Assembly (NCBI GenBank): GCA_038396585.1
Contig: CP121691.1
Coordinates: 558,001 to 622,000, forward strand
Source of the DNA: Vallitaleaceae bacterium 9-2
GTDB taxonomy: Bacteria > Bacillota > Clostridia > Lachnospirales > Vallitaleaceae
Length of the DNA stretch: 64,000 nucleotides
Direction of reading: 5' to 3'
The position numbers and the translations under genes were made by a program. Shown piece by piece: positions 16,650 through 25,705 of this stretch; position 1 is the first letter of the stretch; every line of letters begins with the position of its first letter. The notes under the pieces are model-generated. The model was not told where the DNA came from. It searched no databases and worked only from the letters and a program-made list of their open reading frames with translations.

Positions 16650-18008
16650 TTATATAAAGATAAGGGCTAAGATGAAGACAACGATAATTGTTGCGATTCC
16701 TTGGATAAATGTAGCAACGGTCTGAGACTTATAAGCGGTTGAAACGTCCATGCCACTAAACTCTGCAACAACCCAGAAGAAGCTGTCATTGGCATGAGAC
16801 ACTGTCATGGCACCTGCACCAATTGCCATAACCGTCAGTACTTTTCCTAAAACGGTTGCCAATCCAAGAGCAGGAAGCAATGGAGCAACAAGTGCTGAAG
16901 TGGTTACGAGTGCAACGGTTGAGGAACCTTGGGCGGTCTTAAGAGACGCTGCGATGATAAATGGAACGAAGATACCGATATTTAAAGTAGCTAGAGAAGA
17001 ACCTAGATAATCGCCAATGGGGGTAGCTTTTAATACAGTACCAAAAGCACCGCCGGCACCGGTAATCATAATTATGATTGCGGCATCTTTTAATCCTTCG
17101 CCAATCCAACCGGATAATGTTTCTTTATTAAAGTGTGGAAGTAGAGCAAAGGCGAAAAATAAGCCAATCATAAGAGCATTAATCGGTTTTCCAAGGAAAG
17201 CAAAAAGAGTAAACACACCACCTTCACCAAAAGGAAGGGTTGGGAAGTTAGCAATAGATCCTAAGGTAATTAACAAGATAGGAACGAGAATAGGAGCAAA
17301 AGCTTTAAATGCACTAGGAAGTTTACCAAATTCTTTATGGATAACATCATAATCCATTTCAAGTGTCTCATGGTCTTCAGCAGAGGTATATTTTTTTCCG
17401 GCAATTTTTGCCCACATATGTCCGGCAAGCATTGTAACGATAGAGACGCCAATACCAACGAGAATAACTAGGCCAAGTTGATCGTCTAATCCGAGGTTAC
17501 CTGCAGCGGCAATTGGACCCGGAGTAGGAGGAACAAGTGTGTGTGTTGCATATAGCCCTGTTGCAAGAGATACAGACATCATAACGCCGGAGACTTTGGA
17601 TTTTTGGACTAATGATTTTTTGAGAGAGTTCAAAATAACAAAACCAGAGTCGCAAAATACTGGGATGGATACAATATAGCCAATGATGCTCATCGCAAGC
17701 CCGGGACGCTTTTCGCCAACGATTTTTAGTACTGTATCTGCCATAACAATTGCTGCACCGGATTTTTCGAGTATTTTTCCAATGATGGTTCCTAGAATAA
17801 TCACAATCCCTATGTAGGTAAGAATACCTCCAAATCCTGAACGTATTGTTGCGCCGATTTCAAGAACATCCATTCCCGAAGCGAAGGCGACACCGTATGA
17901 AGCTATCAGCAGGGCTAAAAATGGGTGAAGCTTTAACTTTGCTGTTGCGACCACGATAAAAACAATGGATAAAACTAAAATAACGAGTAGCATAGGTCCT
18001 TGTACCAT
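16650..18008 (-). CDS. GntP-family permease (gluconate/glycerate-type)
   Basis: Integral membrane protein of 452 aa with 12 or more hydrophobic helices, typical of the gluconate:H+ symporter family. Recognisable family stretches include the GFGGILTYIGIVIILGTIIG loop near residues 38-57 and a T-L-V-P-P-T-P-G-P motif around residue 160, which is conserved in GntP proteins. It lies 25 bases after a glycerate kinase gene on the same strand, so the cargo is more likely D-glycerate or a related hydroxy acid than gluconate. The ATG at 18008 follows an AGAGGAGG-type site. Confidence 0.88.
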   Translation of the reverse strand: MVQGPMLLVILVLSIVFIVVATAKLKLHPFLALLIASYGVAFASGMDVLEIGATIRSGFGGILTYIGIVIILGTIIGKILEKSGAAIVMADTVLKIVGEKRPGLAMSIIGYIVSIPVFCDSGFVILNSLKKSLVQKSKVSGVMMSVSLATGLYATHTLVPPTPGPIAAAGNLGLDDQLGLVILVGIGVSIVTMLAGHMWAKIAGKKYTSAEDHETLEMDYDVIHKEFGKLPSAFKAFAPILVPILLITLGSIANFPTLPFGEGGVFTLFAFLGKPINALMIGLFFAFALLPHFNKETLSGWIGEGLKDAAIIIMITGAGGAFGTVLKATPIGDYLGSSLATLNIGIFVPFIIAASLKTAQGSSTVALVTTSALVAPLLPALGLATVLGKVLTVMAIGAGAMTVSHANDSFFWVVAEFSGMDVSTAYKSQTVATFIQGIATIIVVFILALIFI

Positions 18009-18033
18009 AATAAATCCTCCTCTAACATATAGT

Positions 18034-19161
18034 TTATAGTAGTTTTGCTATATTCTGATAGGTTTGATAGGCAAGCTCTCTAGCGTTTATAATGGCCTCA
18101 TCTAGGCTCATCGGATAACTTATAATGCTAAAAGCTGCGGTTAAACCTTCATCATACATTTGTTCATAGCCGCTATTTAAGGAGCCGACAACGGCAATCA
18201 CGGGAACACCATATTTTTTACCCAAGCGAGCGATTCCGTGAGGTAATTTTCCATGTAGGGTTTGGTAGTTTAATTGCCCTTCTCCGGTGAAAATATAATC
18301 AAATGCTTCTTGCTTAATAATGTTTTCTAAGGCAATGGTTTCGCTGATAATTTGAAAACCTGACCCTGTGGTAGCATCTAAAAATGCCATGAGTCCGGCA
18401 CCCATTCCGCCAGCAGCGCCTGAACCGGGAAGGTCATTGACATCTTTACCTAAAAAGTCGATCATACGTTGGCGATAAATAAGCATGCCTTCTTCAAGAC
18501 GCTTAAGCTTATCAGGAGTGCCTCCTTTTTGCGGACCATAAACATAGGTGGCGCCAGTAGGTCCTGTTAGTGGATTATCCACATCGCATGCAACAACAAA
18601 CTCGATATCTTTTAAATCTGTACAAACATCTTCAAAGGTAATGGAAGCAATCTGATGAAGGGATTGACCGCCATATTCGATTTCCTTGCCTTGATGATCT
18701 AAAAAATGATAACCGAGTGCTTGTAGCATGCCGACACCACCGTCGTTAGTTGCACTGCCGCCAATGCCCATAATAATCTTTGTACAGCCTTGGCCGATAG
18801 CATCAAGGATCAGCTCACCTGTTCCAAAGCTTGTTGTGAGCAAAGGATTTAATTTTTCTTGGGGAACAAGCATGATACCAGAAGCGCTAGACATCTCAAT
18901 GACTGCTGTCTGCCCATCACCTAAGATGCCATAGGTTGCGGATACTTTTTCGCCAAGGGGACCGATAACATTAAGATTTCGATAGACTCCGTTAGTGGAT
19001 TCAACCAAAGCTTCAACAGTCCCTTCTCCGCCGTCAGCAAGGGCAATAGCATGAATCTTAGCTTGGGGCAATACTGATGTCAATGCATCAGTAGCAATAT
19101 CACAAATGTCTTTTGAGGATAGGCTTCCCTTAAAAGAATCTGAAGCTATCAGTATTTTCAT
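18034..19161 (-). CDS. Glycerate kinase (GarK/GlxK family)
   Basis: Enzyme of 375 aa phosphorylating D-glycerate (in this family to 2-phosphoglycerate), linking glycerate or diacid sugar breakdown to glycolysis. The N-terminus MKILIASDSFKGSLSS is diagnostic, as are MGIGGSATNDGGVGMLQALG and the FTGEGQLNYQTLHGK segment near the end. A TTG start at 19179 is possible, but AGAGGAG stands right before the ATG at 19161, and the family begins there. It is co-directional with the downstream GntP permease, and the CdaR-type regulator lies just upstream, giving a compact uptake-kinase-regulator unit. Confidence 0.93.
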   Translation of the reverse strand: MKILIASDSFKGSLSSKDICDIATDALTSVLPQAKIHAIALADGGEGTVEALVESTNGVYRNLNVIGPLGEKVSATYGILGDGQTAVIEMSSASGIMLVPQEKLNPLLTTSFGTGELILDAIGQGCTKIIMGIGGSATNDGGVGMLQALGYHFLDHQGKEIEYGGQSLHQIASITFEDVCTDLKDIEFVVACDVDNPLTGPTGATYVYGPQKGGTPDKLKRLEEGMLIYRQRMIDFLGKDVNDLPGSGAAGGMGAGLMAFLDATTGSGFQIISETIALENIIKQEAFDYIFTGEGQLNYQTLHGKLPHGIARLGKKYGVPVIAVVGSLNSGYEQMYDEGLTAAFSIISYPMSLDEAIINARELAYQTYQNIAKLL

Positions 19162-19284
19162 TATTTTCTCCTCTCGCAAACTTGATGAGTCATAATTAAC
19201 TAAAAAGTGTGTTTTTTAAAATTCTTTTTGTGTAAGAGTTACTATACATATAAGCATACATGAGTAGTGAGGAAAAAACATTAT

Positions 19285-19339
19285 TGAAAAATACAAAAAA
19301 ACACACCTTTACTATGCAGTGTGCACAATAAGGTGTGTT
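19285..19339 (-). terminator. Intrinsic terminator of the cdaR transcript
   Basis: Read on the minus strand, AACACACCTT and AAGGTGTGTT (19300-19309 and 19330-19339) form a 10-bp stem with a 20-base loop followed by a T-rich tract. It separates cdaR from the glycerate kinase gene. Confidence 0.75.
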
Positions 19340-19347
19340 GGTGAGCA

Positions 19348-20511
19348 TTATTTTTGGGCTTTAATATATTCGGCAAATAGATACCAATATATACGATCTC
19401 CAATCTGTTCGGCAGGGTCAAGGTCTAGAAGCTCTTTTATACGGTTTAATCGAAATAGAATTGTATTACGGTGTAAAAACATGTTCTTAGCACATTGGCT
19501 CATATTCATGTTGTTTTGATACATGGCAACTAACGTCTCTGCCATGCCATTAACAGCCATGAGTTTATCATAGTCTTCTTCAAAAAAGTGATGCATCATA
19601 TGTTCAGGTATCTTCGATATAAAAAAAGCAAGAAGATGCTCGTGAATAAAACCATAGCATTCGAGAGAAGACGTTTTTAGCTGGGATAATACAAATTCAG
19701 CTTCATAATAACTGTCCTTAATATGATAAAGATCATTATAATAACTTCCACAGGCGATATGATAAGACAAAGAGGTATCTTTTTGGAATAGAGCAAGAAT
19801 CTCTTGAATGTATTCTTGCAGATTTTTTGTTTCAAGGTGTGTATCGGCAAAATACGAAGCTTTTAAAATCACAATTCGATTTGAAGAGACAACGGTTGAG
19901 ATATCATTTTTATGATGATGCTTGTTGGATTTAATCTGCTGATATATCTCTTGTATTTTTTCTTGGGGAGTAAAGGAGCCAGCATTAGATCCTATATGAT
20001 TAAACTCTAATACAATCACATTACGTCGTGCATTCATATCATAACCAAGTTTTTCTCCCCAGTTCATTGTGGTGACAATGGATTCGGGATTGGTCAGATT
20101 CAGTAATTCGTTTAAAAAATAGGTTTTATCACTTTGGCGATAATACATCTTCTGCTTTAAGACTTCTTGCTCATACATCAGCTCAATCATCGATTTAACA
20201 ATATTAGATAATTCGTTGATTTCACTGGGAATTCCTGTGATTCCAATGATACCGATTAATGTGCCGTTATGATAAAAGGGCTGATTGATACCGGCTTTTA
20301 CACCTTCGTAGTGATTTTCGTCACTGGGTAAAATGTCTACACGTCGCTCTTCATCAGAAGCTTGCTTGCCAATCTTATGGAAAGTTCCGATACGTTGCTG
20401 ATTTCCACTGGCAATAATCATCCCATTGGTATCGATAATGTTAATATTATATCCGATGTCATCGATAATTTTGTTGACGAGTTTTTGCAGCATATCTCCG
20501 TGTATTAACAT
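19348..20511 (-). CDS. CdaR-family transcriptional regulator
   Basis: Regulator of 387 aa. The N-terminal ~130 residues form a sugar-diacid recognition domain (YNINIIDTNGMIIASGNQQRIG), and the C-terminus has the PucR/CdaR helix-turn-helix (MSQCAKNMFLHRNTILFRLNRIKELL). CdaR proteins activate genes for glucarate, galactarate or glycerate use in response to such acids. The adjacent glycerate kinase and permease are the obvious targets. The ATG at 20511 follows AAAGGAG. Thirteen bases separate it from the upstream aldo/keto reductase gene, so it may be co-transcribed with that gene. Confidence 0.9.
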   Translation of the reverse strand: MLIHGDMLQKLVNKIIDDIGYNINIIDTNGMIIASGNQQRIGTFHKIGKQASDEERRVDILPSDENHYEGVKAGINQPFYHNGTLIGIIGITGIPSEINELSNIVKSMIELMYEQEVLKQKMYYRQSDKTYFLNELLNLTNPESIVTTMNWGEKLGYDMNARRNVIVLEFNHIGSNAGSFTPQEKIQEIYQQIKSNKHHHKNDISTVVSSNRIVILKASYFADTHLETKNLQEYIQEILALFQKDTSLSYHIACGSYYNDLYHIKDSYYEAEFVLSQLKTSSLECYGFIHEHLLAFFISKIPEHMMHHFFEEDYDKLMAVNGMAETLVAMYQNNMNMSQCAKNMFLHRNTILFRLNRIKELLDLDPAEQIGDRIYWYLFAEYIKAQK

Positions 20512-20523
20512 GTGTAAGCTCCT

Positions 20524-21486
20524 TTATGGCATCGGTATGCCTTTGGATTTGACCAAAAGTTCATACCATTCATCACGTGTTAAAGAGACATGAAAAGCCT
20601 GCATGGCATTTTTTATGCGTTCAGGGTTGGTGGTTCCGATGACGGGATTTATTTTTGCAGGATGCTTCATGAGCCAAGCCAGGACAACAGCATCTGAGGA
20701 TACAGCGTATTTCTTGGCAAGGCGCGTAACGAGATTTTTTGTATCAAGTATTGTCTGATGCGTATCTTTATCTAGCTTTGCACCGGAGTATATACCTCGA
20801 GCAAGAGGGCTCCAGGATTGCAAACTGATATTGTTAAGTATACAGTGCTCCAATGTGCCTAACTGAAAATCGAGTCCTTTGCCATGTGGATTGTTAAATC
20901 CGATGGCGCTATCAACAAAATCGGTTTTCTTAAGGCTAAGTTCAAGTTGGTTGGCAATTATTTTTCTGCCGGTGTAAGCTTCAATAAGTTTGATTTGATG
21001 GTAGTCCATATTCGACACACCAAGATTGCGTATTTTTCCAGAGGTAAAGAGTTCATCTATAGCTTTTTTTAGTGCATCGCGATCGCAAAGGGGATCGGGA
21101 CGATGGAGTAAAAGGACATCAAGATAGTTCGTGTTTAAACGTTCTAATATTTGATCGACAGATGTAATAATATGGTCATATGAAAAATCAAACCTAGATC
21201 CAAAATCTGACCCCCAAAGGTGAATGCCGACTTTGGATTGAAGTATGATCTTTTCGCGAATCTGTGGATTTTTTTTGAGATAATGTCCAAAGACAAGCTC
21301 AGAACGACCATTTTTATAGATGTCAGCTAAATCAAAAAAAGTGATGCCTTCATCAAGGGCTGTTTGAATAGCTAACTCGGCTTCGTCATAGTGTGTATCG
21401 GTTAGTTCAAAGGTTTCCTCCCAAGGACCTCCTAGACCCATTGCGCCATAGATAATGTACTGTTCAGGTAATGCTTTCGTATTCAT
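20524..21486 (-). CDS. Aldo/keto reductase (YdhF-like)
   Basis: NAD(P)H-dependent oxidoreductase of 320 aa with a TIM-barrel fold. The catalytic Asp and Tyr are in FFDLADIYKNG, the Lys in LQSKVGI, and the His in LLLHRPDPL. The C-terminal cofactor-binding stretch (PVIGTTNPERI) is intact. Overall it resembles the E. coli YdhF subgroup. The true substrate is unknown. It lies directly upstream of cdaR on the same strand, so a role in reducing a sugar-acid-derived aldehyde is possible but not shown. The ATG at 21486 follows GGAGGTAGTAT. Confidence 0.85.
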   Translation of the reverse strand: MNTKALPEQYIIYGAMGLGGPWEETFELTDTHYDEAELAIQTALDEGITFFDLADIYKNGRSELVFGHYLKKNPQIREKIILQSKVGIHLWGSDFGSRFDFSYDHIITSVDQILERLNTNYLDVLLLHRPDPLCDRDALKKAIDELFTSGKIRNLGVSNMDYHQIKLIEAYTGRKIIANQLELSLKKTDFVDSAIGFNNPHGKGLDFQLGTLEHCILNNISLQSWSPLARGIYSGAKLDKDTHQTILDTKNLVTRLAKKYAVSSDAVVLAWLMKHPAKINPVIGTTNPERIKNAMQAFHVSLTRDEWYELLVKSKGIPMP

Positions 21487-21528
21487 ATACTACCTCCATA
21501 ATCTGAAACAATGATTGAGTTAATCTTA

Positions 21529-22386
21529 TTATACACTTTTTATGTAGCCAATTCCAATGATTCCTTTGCCTACATGACATCCGATAGCTGGCGATATAGG
21601 TGAATCGATAAGTTTATCTGTATCAATTCCATGTGTCTTTAGACGGGATTTGACGTAGGCTACTTTTTCAGGGGCGTCGGTATTGAATAAGAACATAAAT
21701 CGGGCATTTTTTCCATTGTCCGTATCGTTTAAGAACGAATCTACAACACGATCCATAGCTTTTTTTGTTGTTCGGATTTTTTCCCATGCAACAATTTTGC
21801 CTTCAGCGTTGACTTCGAGTAACGGCTTGATTTTTAGCATGGAAGCAATAAAGGCAGAAGCGTTTGACAGACGTCCGTTTTTAACAAGATAACTTAAGTC
21901 ATCAACCATAAAATATATATGGTCATGGTTTCTAAGCGTCTCAAGATGAGCTAATATTTCTTGAACACTAGCGCCGTCATTAGCCATTTTATGCGCTTCG
22001 ATAGCCATAAAACCGGTTAAAAAACTGGCGCTTTTTGAGTCGAATGGGTGGATGCTTAGATTATCAACATAGGTTTTTGATACACATACACCTTGATATG
22101 TTCCGCTTAAATGGCTTGAGATGGATATATAGATAATATCGCTATAGCCTGCTAAATACATTTTTTCATAGAGATCTAGAAGCTGACCTGTTGATGGTTG
22201 AGCTGTGGAAGGAATTGTGTCTAATGTGTCTAATTGTGCATAGAATTCTTTGGGATGAATATCTTTTCCATCATAATATTCTGTATCATTCATGTGAATA
22301 GTTGTTCTGGCAATTTCAATATCTTCATAACCTTCTAAATAATCAAGCCCACTCGTACTACATGTTATTATTCCTATTTTTCCCAT
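21529..22386 (-). CDS. DegV-family fatty-acid-binding protein
   Basis: Protein of 285 aa with the DegV fold: an N-terminal domain carrying the conserved TST/SQPS-type loop (DTIPSTAQPSTGQLL, about residues 56-70) and a C-terminal domain ending in HVGKGIIGIGYI. DegV/FakB proteins bind a fatty acid and present it to the FakA kinase for phospholipid synthesis in Gram-positives. No fakA gene is in the window. The start at 22386 follows GAGGTGC. It ends 42 bases before the aldo/keto reductase gene. Confidence 0.9.
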   Translation of the reverse strand: MGKIGIITCSTSGLDYLEGYEDIEIARTTIHMNDTEYYDGKDIHPKEFYAQLDTLDTIPSTAQPSTGQLLDLYEKMYLAGYSDIIYISISSHLSGTYQGVCVSKTYVDNLSIHPFDSKSASFLTGFMAIEAHKMANDGASVQEILAHLETLRNHDHIYFMVDDLSYLVKNGRLSNASAFIASMLKIKPLLEVNAEGKIVAWEKIRTTKKAMDRVVDSFLNDTDNGKNARFMFLFNTDAPEKVAYVKSRLKTHGIDTDKLIDSPISPAIGCHVGKGIIGIGYIKSV

Positions 22387-22445
22387 AAAGCACCTCGTTT
22401 ATCCTAGAATGTATTGATTGTAATGCATTCATTATAACAAAAAAA

Positions 22446-22460
22446 CTTTGATAATCAAAG
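22446..22460. other. Perfect 7-1-7 palindrome between divergent genes
   Basis: CTTTGAT-A-ATCAAAG lies about 60 bases upstream of the DegV start and 80 bases upstream of the 22539 gene. It could be an operator; its position between two divergent genes fits, but nothing shows which protein binds. Confidence 0.35.
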
Positions 22461-22538
22461 TAAAATAATGTTTTCGTAGCTATTTGATGTGGGATTTGGT
22501 ACAATAAGGATACACAATCAAACGAGGAGGACATCACA

Positions 22539-23138
22539 ATGAAAGCGGTTATTGAATATGGAGTATATCAGGAATATCTAAAAAAAATCTTATACGGATT
22601 ACATCTAGGAGTTGTTGTCTTGGCGATTATTGGTGTTGGGATATACAAATATATGGTTTTATTCTTTCAGGGAATTCAAGCGACTTTTTTTACACCGGAA
22701 GTATTAGCAGATTATTTTTTTAAAGTCATCCTTGTGTGGGCAATTTTTTATTTTGCCAAGCGCCTGTGGATAACAAAAACAATTGACCACTTTTATGATA
22801 ATGATGGCATTGAAGAAAGATATTGGTTTTTACCTTGTGTCTTTAACACAGGTATATATAATTCTTGGTTTGGAAATATATTAATTGATGAGCAAACCGT
22901 CTGGTTTAATGCAAATCGCGTATCAAAAGAGCCGGTAAAGTTTAAGGCTGACCGAGAAAATATACAGATATGTGTTCAAAAAGAACCAAAGAATTTATTG
23001 GCAAAAATTTTGTGGGGAGAAACAGATGTGCTGGAGATTGAAGATGTTCATAGTAAAAAAAAGGCGCGGTTTTTAGTTCCGAATCCGCAAGCAGTAGCGA
23101 AGGCATTATCTGAAGTGATTCAAAGAAAGGATGAATAG
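22539..23138 (+). CDS. Conserved-looking membrane protein, unknown function
   Basis: Protein of 199 aa. Two hydrophobic segments (about residues 18-44 and 60-76) are followed by a soluble region with an aromatic-rich stretch (ERYWFLPCVFNTGIYNSWFG) and a charged C-terminus. I do not recognise the family. The soluble part resembles PH-like domains found behind two membrane helices in some Firmicutes proteins, but that is a guess. The ATG at 22539 has CGAGGAGGA upstream. It is followed after 5 bases by a lipoprotein gene, so the pair is likely co-transcribed. Confidence 0.7.
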   Translation: MKAVIEYGVYQEYLKKILYGLHLGVVVLAIIGVGIYKYMVLFFQGIQATFFTPEVLADYFFKVILVWAIFYFAKRLWITKTIDHFYDNDGIEERYWFLPCVFNTGIYNSWFGNILIDEQTVWFNANRVSKEPVKFKADRENIQICVQKEPKNLLAKILWGETDVLEIEDVHSKKKARFLVPNPQAVAKALSEVIQRKDE

Positions 23139-23143
23139 GAGAT

Positions 23144-23899
23144 ATGAAAAAAATAATAGGGATAATTGTACTTTTATTAGTGTTGACAGGATGCCAATCA
23201 AACTCAACAGAGCTTGATAGAGTTCGTGAAGAGCGGGATGTGCTGGAAAGACATCTTACGGAAGTAGAAACTGAGAACACTGTTTTACAAGAAGAACTAA
23301 GTAAAGCGGAAGAAGATGTTGCTCAAATGACTCAACAAGTAGATGAACTGACAACGACACTTGAAAATATCCAAAATGGAACGCTTAAAGTATCAGAATC
23401 GGGACAATTAATCCAGACAGCGTTTGAAGTAATGCATTTACTTAAAGAGCAAGACTTTGAAGCATTAAGCACATGGGTTCATGACGAAGAAGGGGTCCGT
23501 TTTTCACCGTATTTTTATGTGAATCCGGGGACAGATATTGTCATGACTGCCAATGAAGTGGCTAATTTAGCCCAAGATACGTCAATCTATAATTGGGGAA
23601 CCTATGATGGAATAGGCGACACAATCGATTTAACATTTGCCGAGTATTATGATCGGTTTATTTATGATCAGGATTTTGCGAATCCGGAAATTGTTGGCAA
23701 TAATACAGCAATTCAAGTGGGAAATATGTATGATAATCATGATGAAGTTTATCTGAATGGAGAGTTTGTAGAGTTTCATTTTTCAGGATTTGAGGAAGAA
23801 TATGAAGGTCTAGACTGGCGCTCTCTTCGTTTAGTTTTTTTGGATAATGCAGGACAGTGGAAACTAGTCGCCATTATCCATGGGGAGTGGACGATATAG
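23144..23899 (+). CDS. Predicted lipoprotein with coiled coil, unknown function
   Basis: Secreted lipid-anchored protein of 251 aa: lipobox LTGC with Cys17, then a heptad-rich coiled coil over about residues 23-78 (RVREERDVLERHLTEVE...), then a globular domain of about 170 residues rich in aromatic and acidic residues (HDEEGVRFSPYFYVNPG; NWGTYDGIGDTIDLTF). Related coiled-coil lipoproteins occur in bacilli and clostridia without known function. AGGAGAT stands before the ATG. It lies 5 bases after the unknown membrane protein gene and ends 16 bases before the convergent phosphatase gene. Confidence 0.75.
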   Translation: MKKIIGIIVLLLVLTGCQSNSTELDRVREERDVLERHLTEVETENTVLQEELSKAEEDVAQMTQQVDELTTTLENIQNGTLKVSESGQLIQTAFEVMHLLKEQDFEALSTWVHDEEGVRFSPYFYVNPGTDIVMTANEVANLAQDTSIYNWGTYDGIGDTIDLTFAEYYDRFIYDQDFANPEIVGNNTAIQVGNMYDNHDEVYLNGEFVEFHFSGFEEEYEGLDWRSLRLVFLDNAGQWKLVAIIHGEWTI

Positions 23900-23915
23900 T
23901 TTGTGGCGCCAGTTG

Positions 23916-25361
23916 CTATGTTGTCGAATGGTCAAAAAAGCTTAAGCGGCACAAAGTAATGTCGTCATCGATGGTTCTATCACCAAGCAATGCGTTTAAT
24001 ATATGCTGGGTGAAGGTCATATCACCAGTAGGTATTTGCAGGAGGGCTTGTTCTAATTGAGCATTAAGCGTATCACCTTTTTCGTTAGGATGCTCGACCA
24101 AACCGTCAGAATATAAAAAGATATATTCAAGGTCAGTGGTTGAGAACGTATCAATTACATAGGACATGTTGCAATTAACACCTAAGATGATGTTATTCGA
24201 GGAAACAGTTTTCAACTGTTTCCTTTTTTGAATGTAAAAATCAGGATGTCCAGCATTGACATAGTTAACGGTTTGGTTGGATAAATCTATTTCCAAGAAT
24301 ATTCCAGAAAGATAACGTAGCGATGAAATATCGTTTTGATTGACTTGGCAGATGGATGCATTTGTCTTGGCTACAGCATTTTCAAGGGTGTCATAATGGA
24401 TGGATGATTGAAAAGTAGAGATGGCTTTTAATCCAATTAGTGTGGCAGAAGTACCATGTCCCATGACATCGAGTAGAGCCATGGCGTATTTTGTTGGGGA
24501 GAGTTGTTCGAAGCATATAAAATCGCCGCCAAGATAGTTGTAAGCCTTGGCCTTTGCTTCAAAGTGGACATTGGCGTCCTTGTAGTCAGGAGGCAACATG
24601 TATGCCATGATATTTTTTGCCGTCTTAAATTCCTGACTTAGTTGATCAGAAAGTAACCGCTCTCTATTTACAAGTTTTCCTATTTTGATATAGTTGGTGA
24701 TGGTGCCTGAAGTGTTAAAAATTGGAGAAATGGTTGCTTCTTCATAAAAAAAACGTCCGTTTTTTCTTCGGTTGATAAAAAAACCATTCCATATCGAACC
24801 ACTTTGAATGGTAGTCCATAGTTTTTGATAAAAAGAGGCTTCGTGGACATTGCTTTTAATCAGTTTAGGTAAGTTGCCAAGGACTTCGTCCGAGCTATAG
24901 CCTGTAGCCTTTAAAAAATAAGTGTTGGCAAAGACGATTTGTCCCTCGGTATTTGTAATAACAATTGAATTTTGTGCTGCATTATAAAGTGTACTTAGCA
25001 CTTGGTTTTGAAATTTATATTGTAAATGTTCTTGAATGAGCTTTAATTGATAGGTTAGTTCATAAGCGGTAAAATCATGTCGTAGATAAAACGGATTTTT
25101 TGAGCTCAAAAGCTGATCTAATTGTTCATAATGCTCTGGCAATAATAATTTAAGACAAGCATCGAAATGCTTGTCATAAAAAGAAGAGGATGCCAAGTAG
25201 ATTGAAGCATCAACAATACAAAAATTTGCGTCCTCAGGCGTAGCAACAATGTTACAGTTGTTAGCCTGTTTAAGAGACGCATTTATTCGTGTGCCTACAG
25301 TGGCATCTTTTGAAGCGATATAAATCGATAAATTAAAATCAGTGAATTGTTTCATAATCAT
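23916..25361 (-). CDS. PAS-domain PP2C-type (SpoIIE/RsbU-like) serine phosphatase
   Basis: Protein of 481 aa. An N-terminal region of about 110 residues of unclear type (it lists like a receiver or sensor fold) is followed by a PAS domain with a PAC tail (about 118-235; ITNTEGQIVFANTYFLKATGYSSDEVLG) and a SpoIIE-type phosphatase domain (about 260-478) with metal-binding motifs GGDFICFEQL, DVMGHGTSATL and YSDGLVEHPN. Such enzymes dephosphorylate STAS antagonists to release a regulator. It lies 5 bases after a STAS gene in a four-gene operon and is its likely phosphatase. The PAS domain suggests an input that is redox- or ligand-dependent. Confidence 0.88.
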   Translation of the reverse strand: MIMKQFTDFNLSIYIASKDATVGTRINASLKQANNCNIVATPEDANFCIVDASIYLASSSFYDKHFDACLKLLLPEHYEQLDQLLSSKNPFYLRHDFTAYELTYQLKLIQEHLQYKFQNQVLSTLYNAAQNSIVITNTEGQIVFANTYFLKATGYSSDEVLGNLPKLIKSNVHEASFYQKLWTTIQSGSIWNGFFINRRKNGRFFYEEATISPIFNTSGTITNYIKIGKLVNRERLLSDQLSQEFKTAKNIMAYMLPPDYKDANVHFEAKAKAYNYLGGDFICFEQLSPTKYAMALLDVMGHGTSATLIGLKAISTFQSSIHYDTLENAVAKTNASICQVNQNDISSLRYLSGIFLEIDLSNQTVNYVNAGHPDFYIQKRKQLKTVSSNNIILGVNCNMSYVIDTFSTTDLEYIFLYSDGLVEHPNEKGDTLNAQLEQALLQIPTGDMTFTQHILNALLGDRTIDDDITLCRLSFFDHSTT

Positions 25362-25366
25362 AGTGT

Positions 25367-25705
25367 TTAAGCTCCATTCGATTGAATATCGATGATTTGC
25401 TCAAGTTTGGTAATAGTAAATACTTTTTCAACCATGGGCATGGGGTTGACTAAGGTTAAGTGAAACTCTTTTTCGGTAGAAAACTTATAGATGGAGATAA
25501 AAACTCCAACGCCGGTACTATCAATAAAATCAACGGAAGACAAATCAACAATGACCTTTGAAAAATCTTGAGGTGATTGTTCTTTGGTTTTTTCGATTAA
25601 CGCCTTCATTTCGTTTTTAATCGTGTCGGATCGATCCATCATGATTTTGCCTTGTGGTTTAAGAATGAGTTGATTATTTTCAAATGTATGTAACATATTA
25701 TACAC
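25367..25705 (-). CDS. STAS-domain anti-sigma factor antagonist
   Basis: Small cytoplasmic protein of 112 aa, the size of SpoIIAA/RsbV. The phosphorylation site is seen in [12 protein letters not shown] with Ser63 as the expected phosphoserine. In partner switching the kinase phosphorylates this Ser, and the PP2C enzyme removes it. Both partner genes are in the same operon (27420-27827 and 23916-25361). The GTG at 25705 is used because AAAGG lies just upstream; an in-frame ATG at 25696 is too far from it. The start overlaps the chemoreceptor gene by 8 bases. Confidence 0.9.
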   Translation of the reverse strand: MYNMLHTFENNQLILKPQGKIMMDRSDTIKNEMKALIEKTKEQSPQDFSKVIVDLSSVDFIDSTGVGVFISIYKFSTEKEFHLTLVNPMPMVEKVFTITKLEQIIDIQSNGA

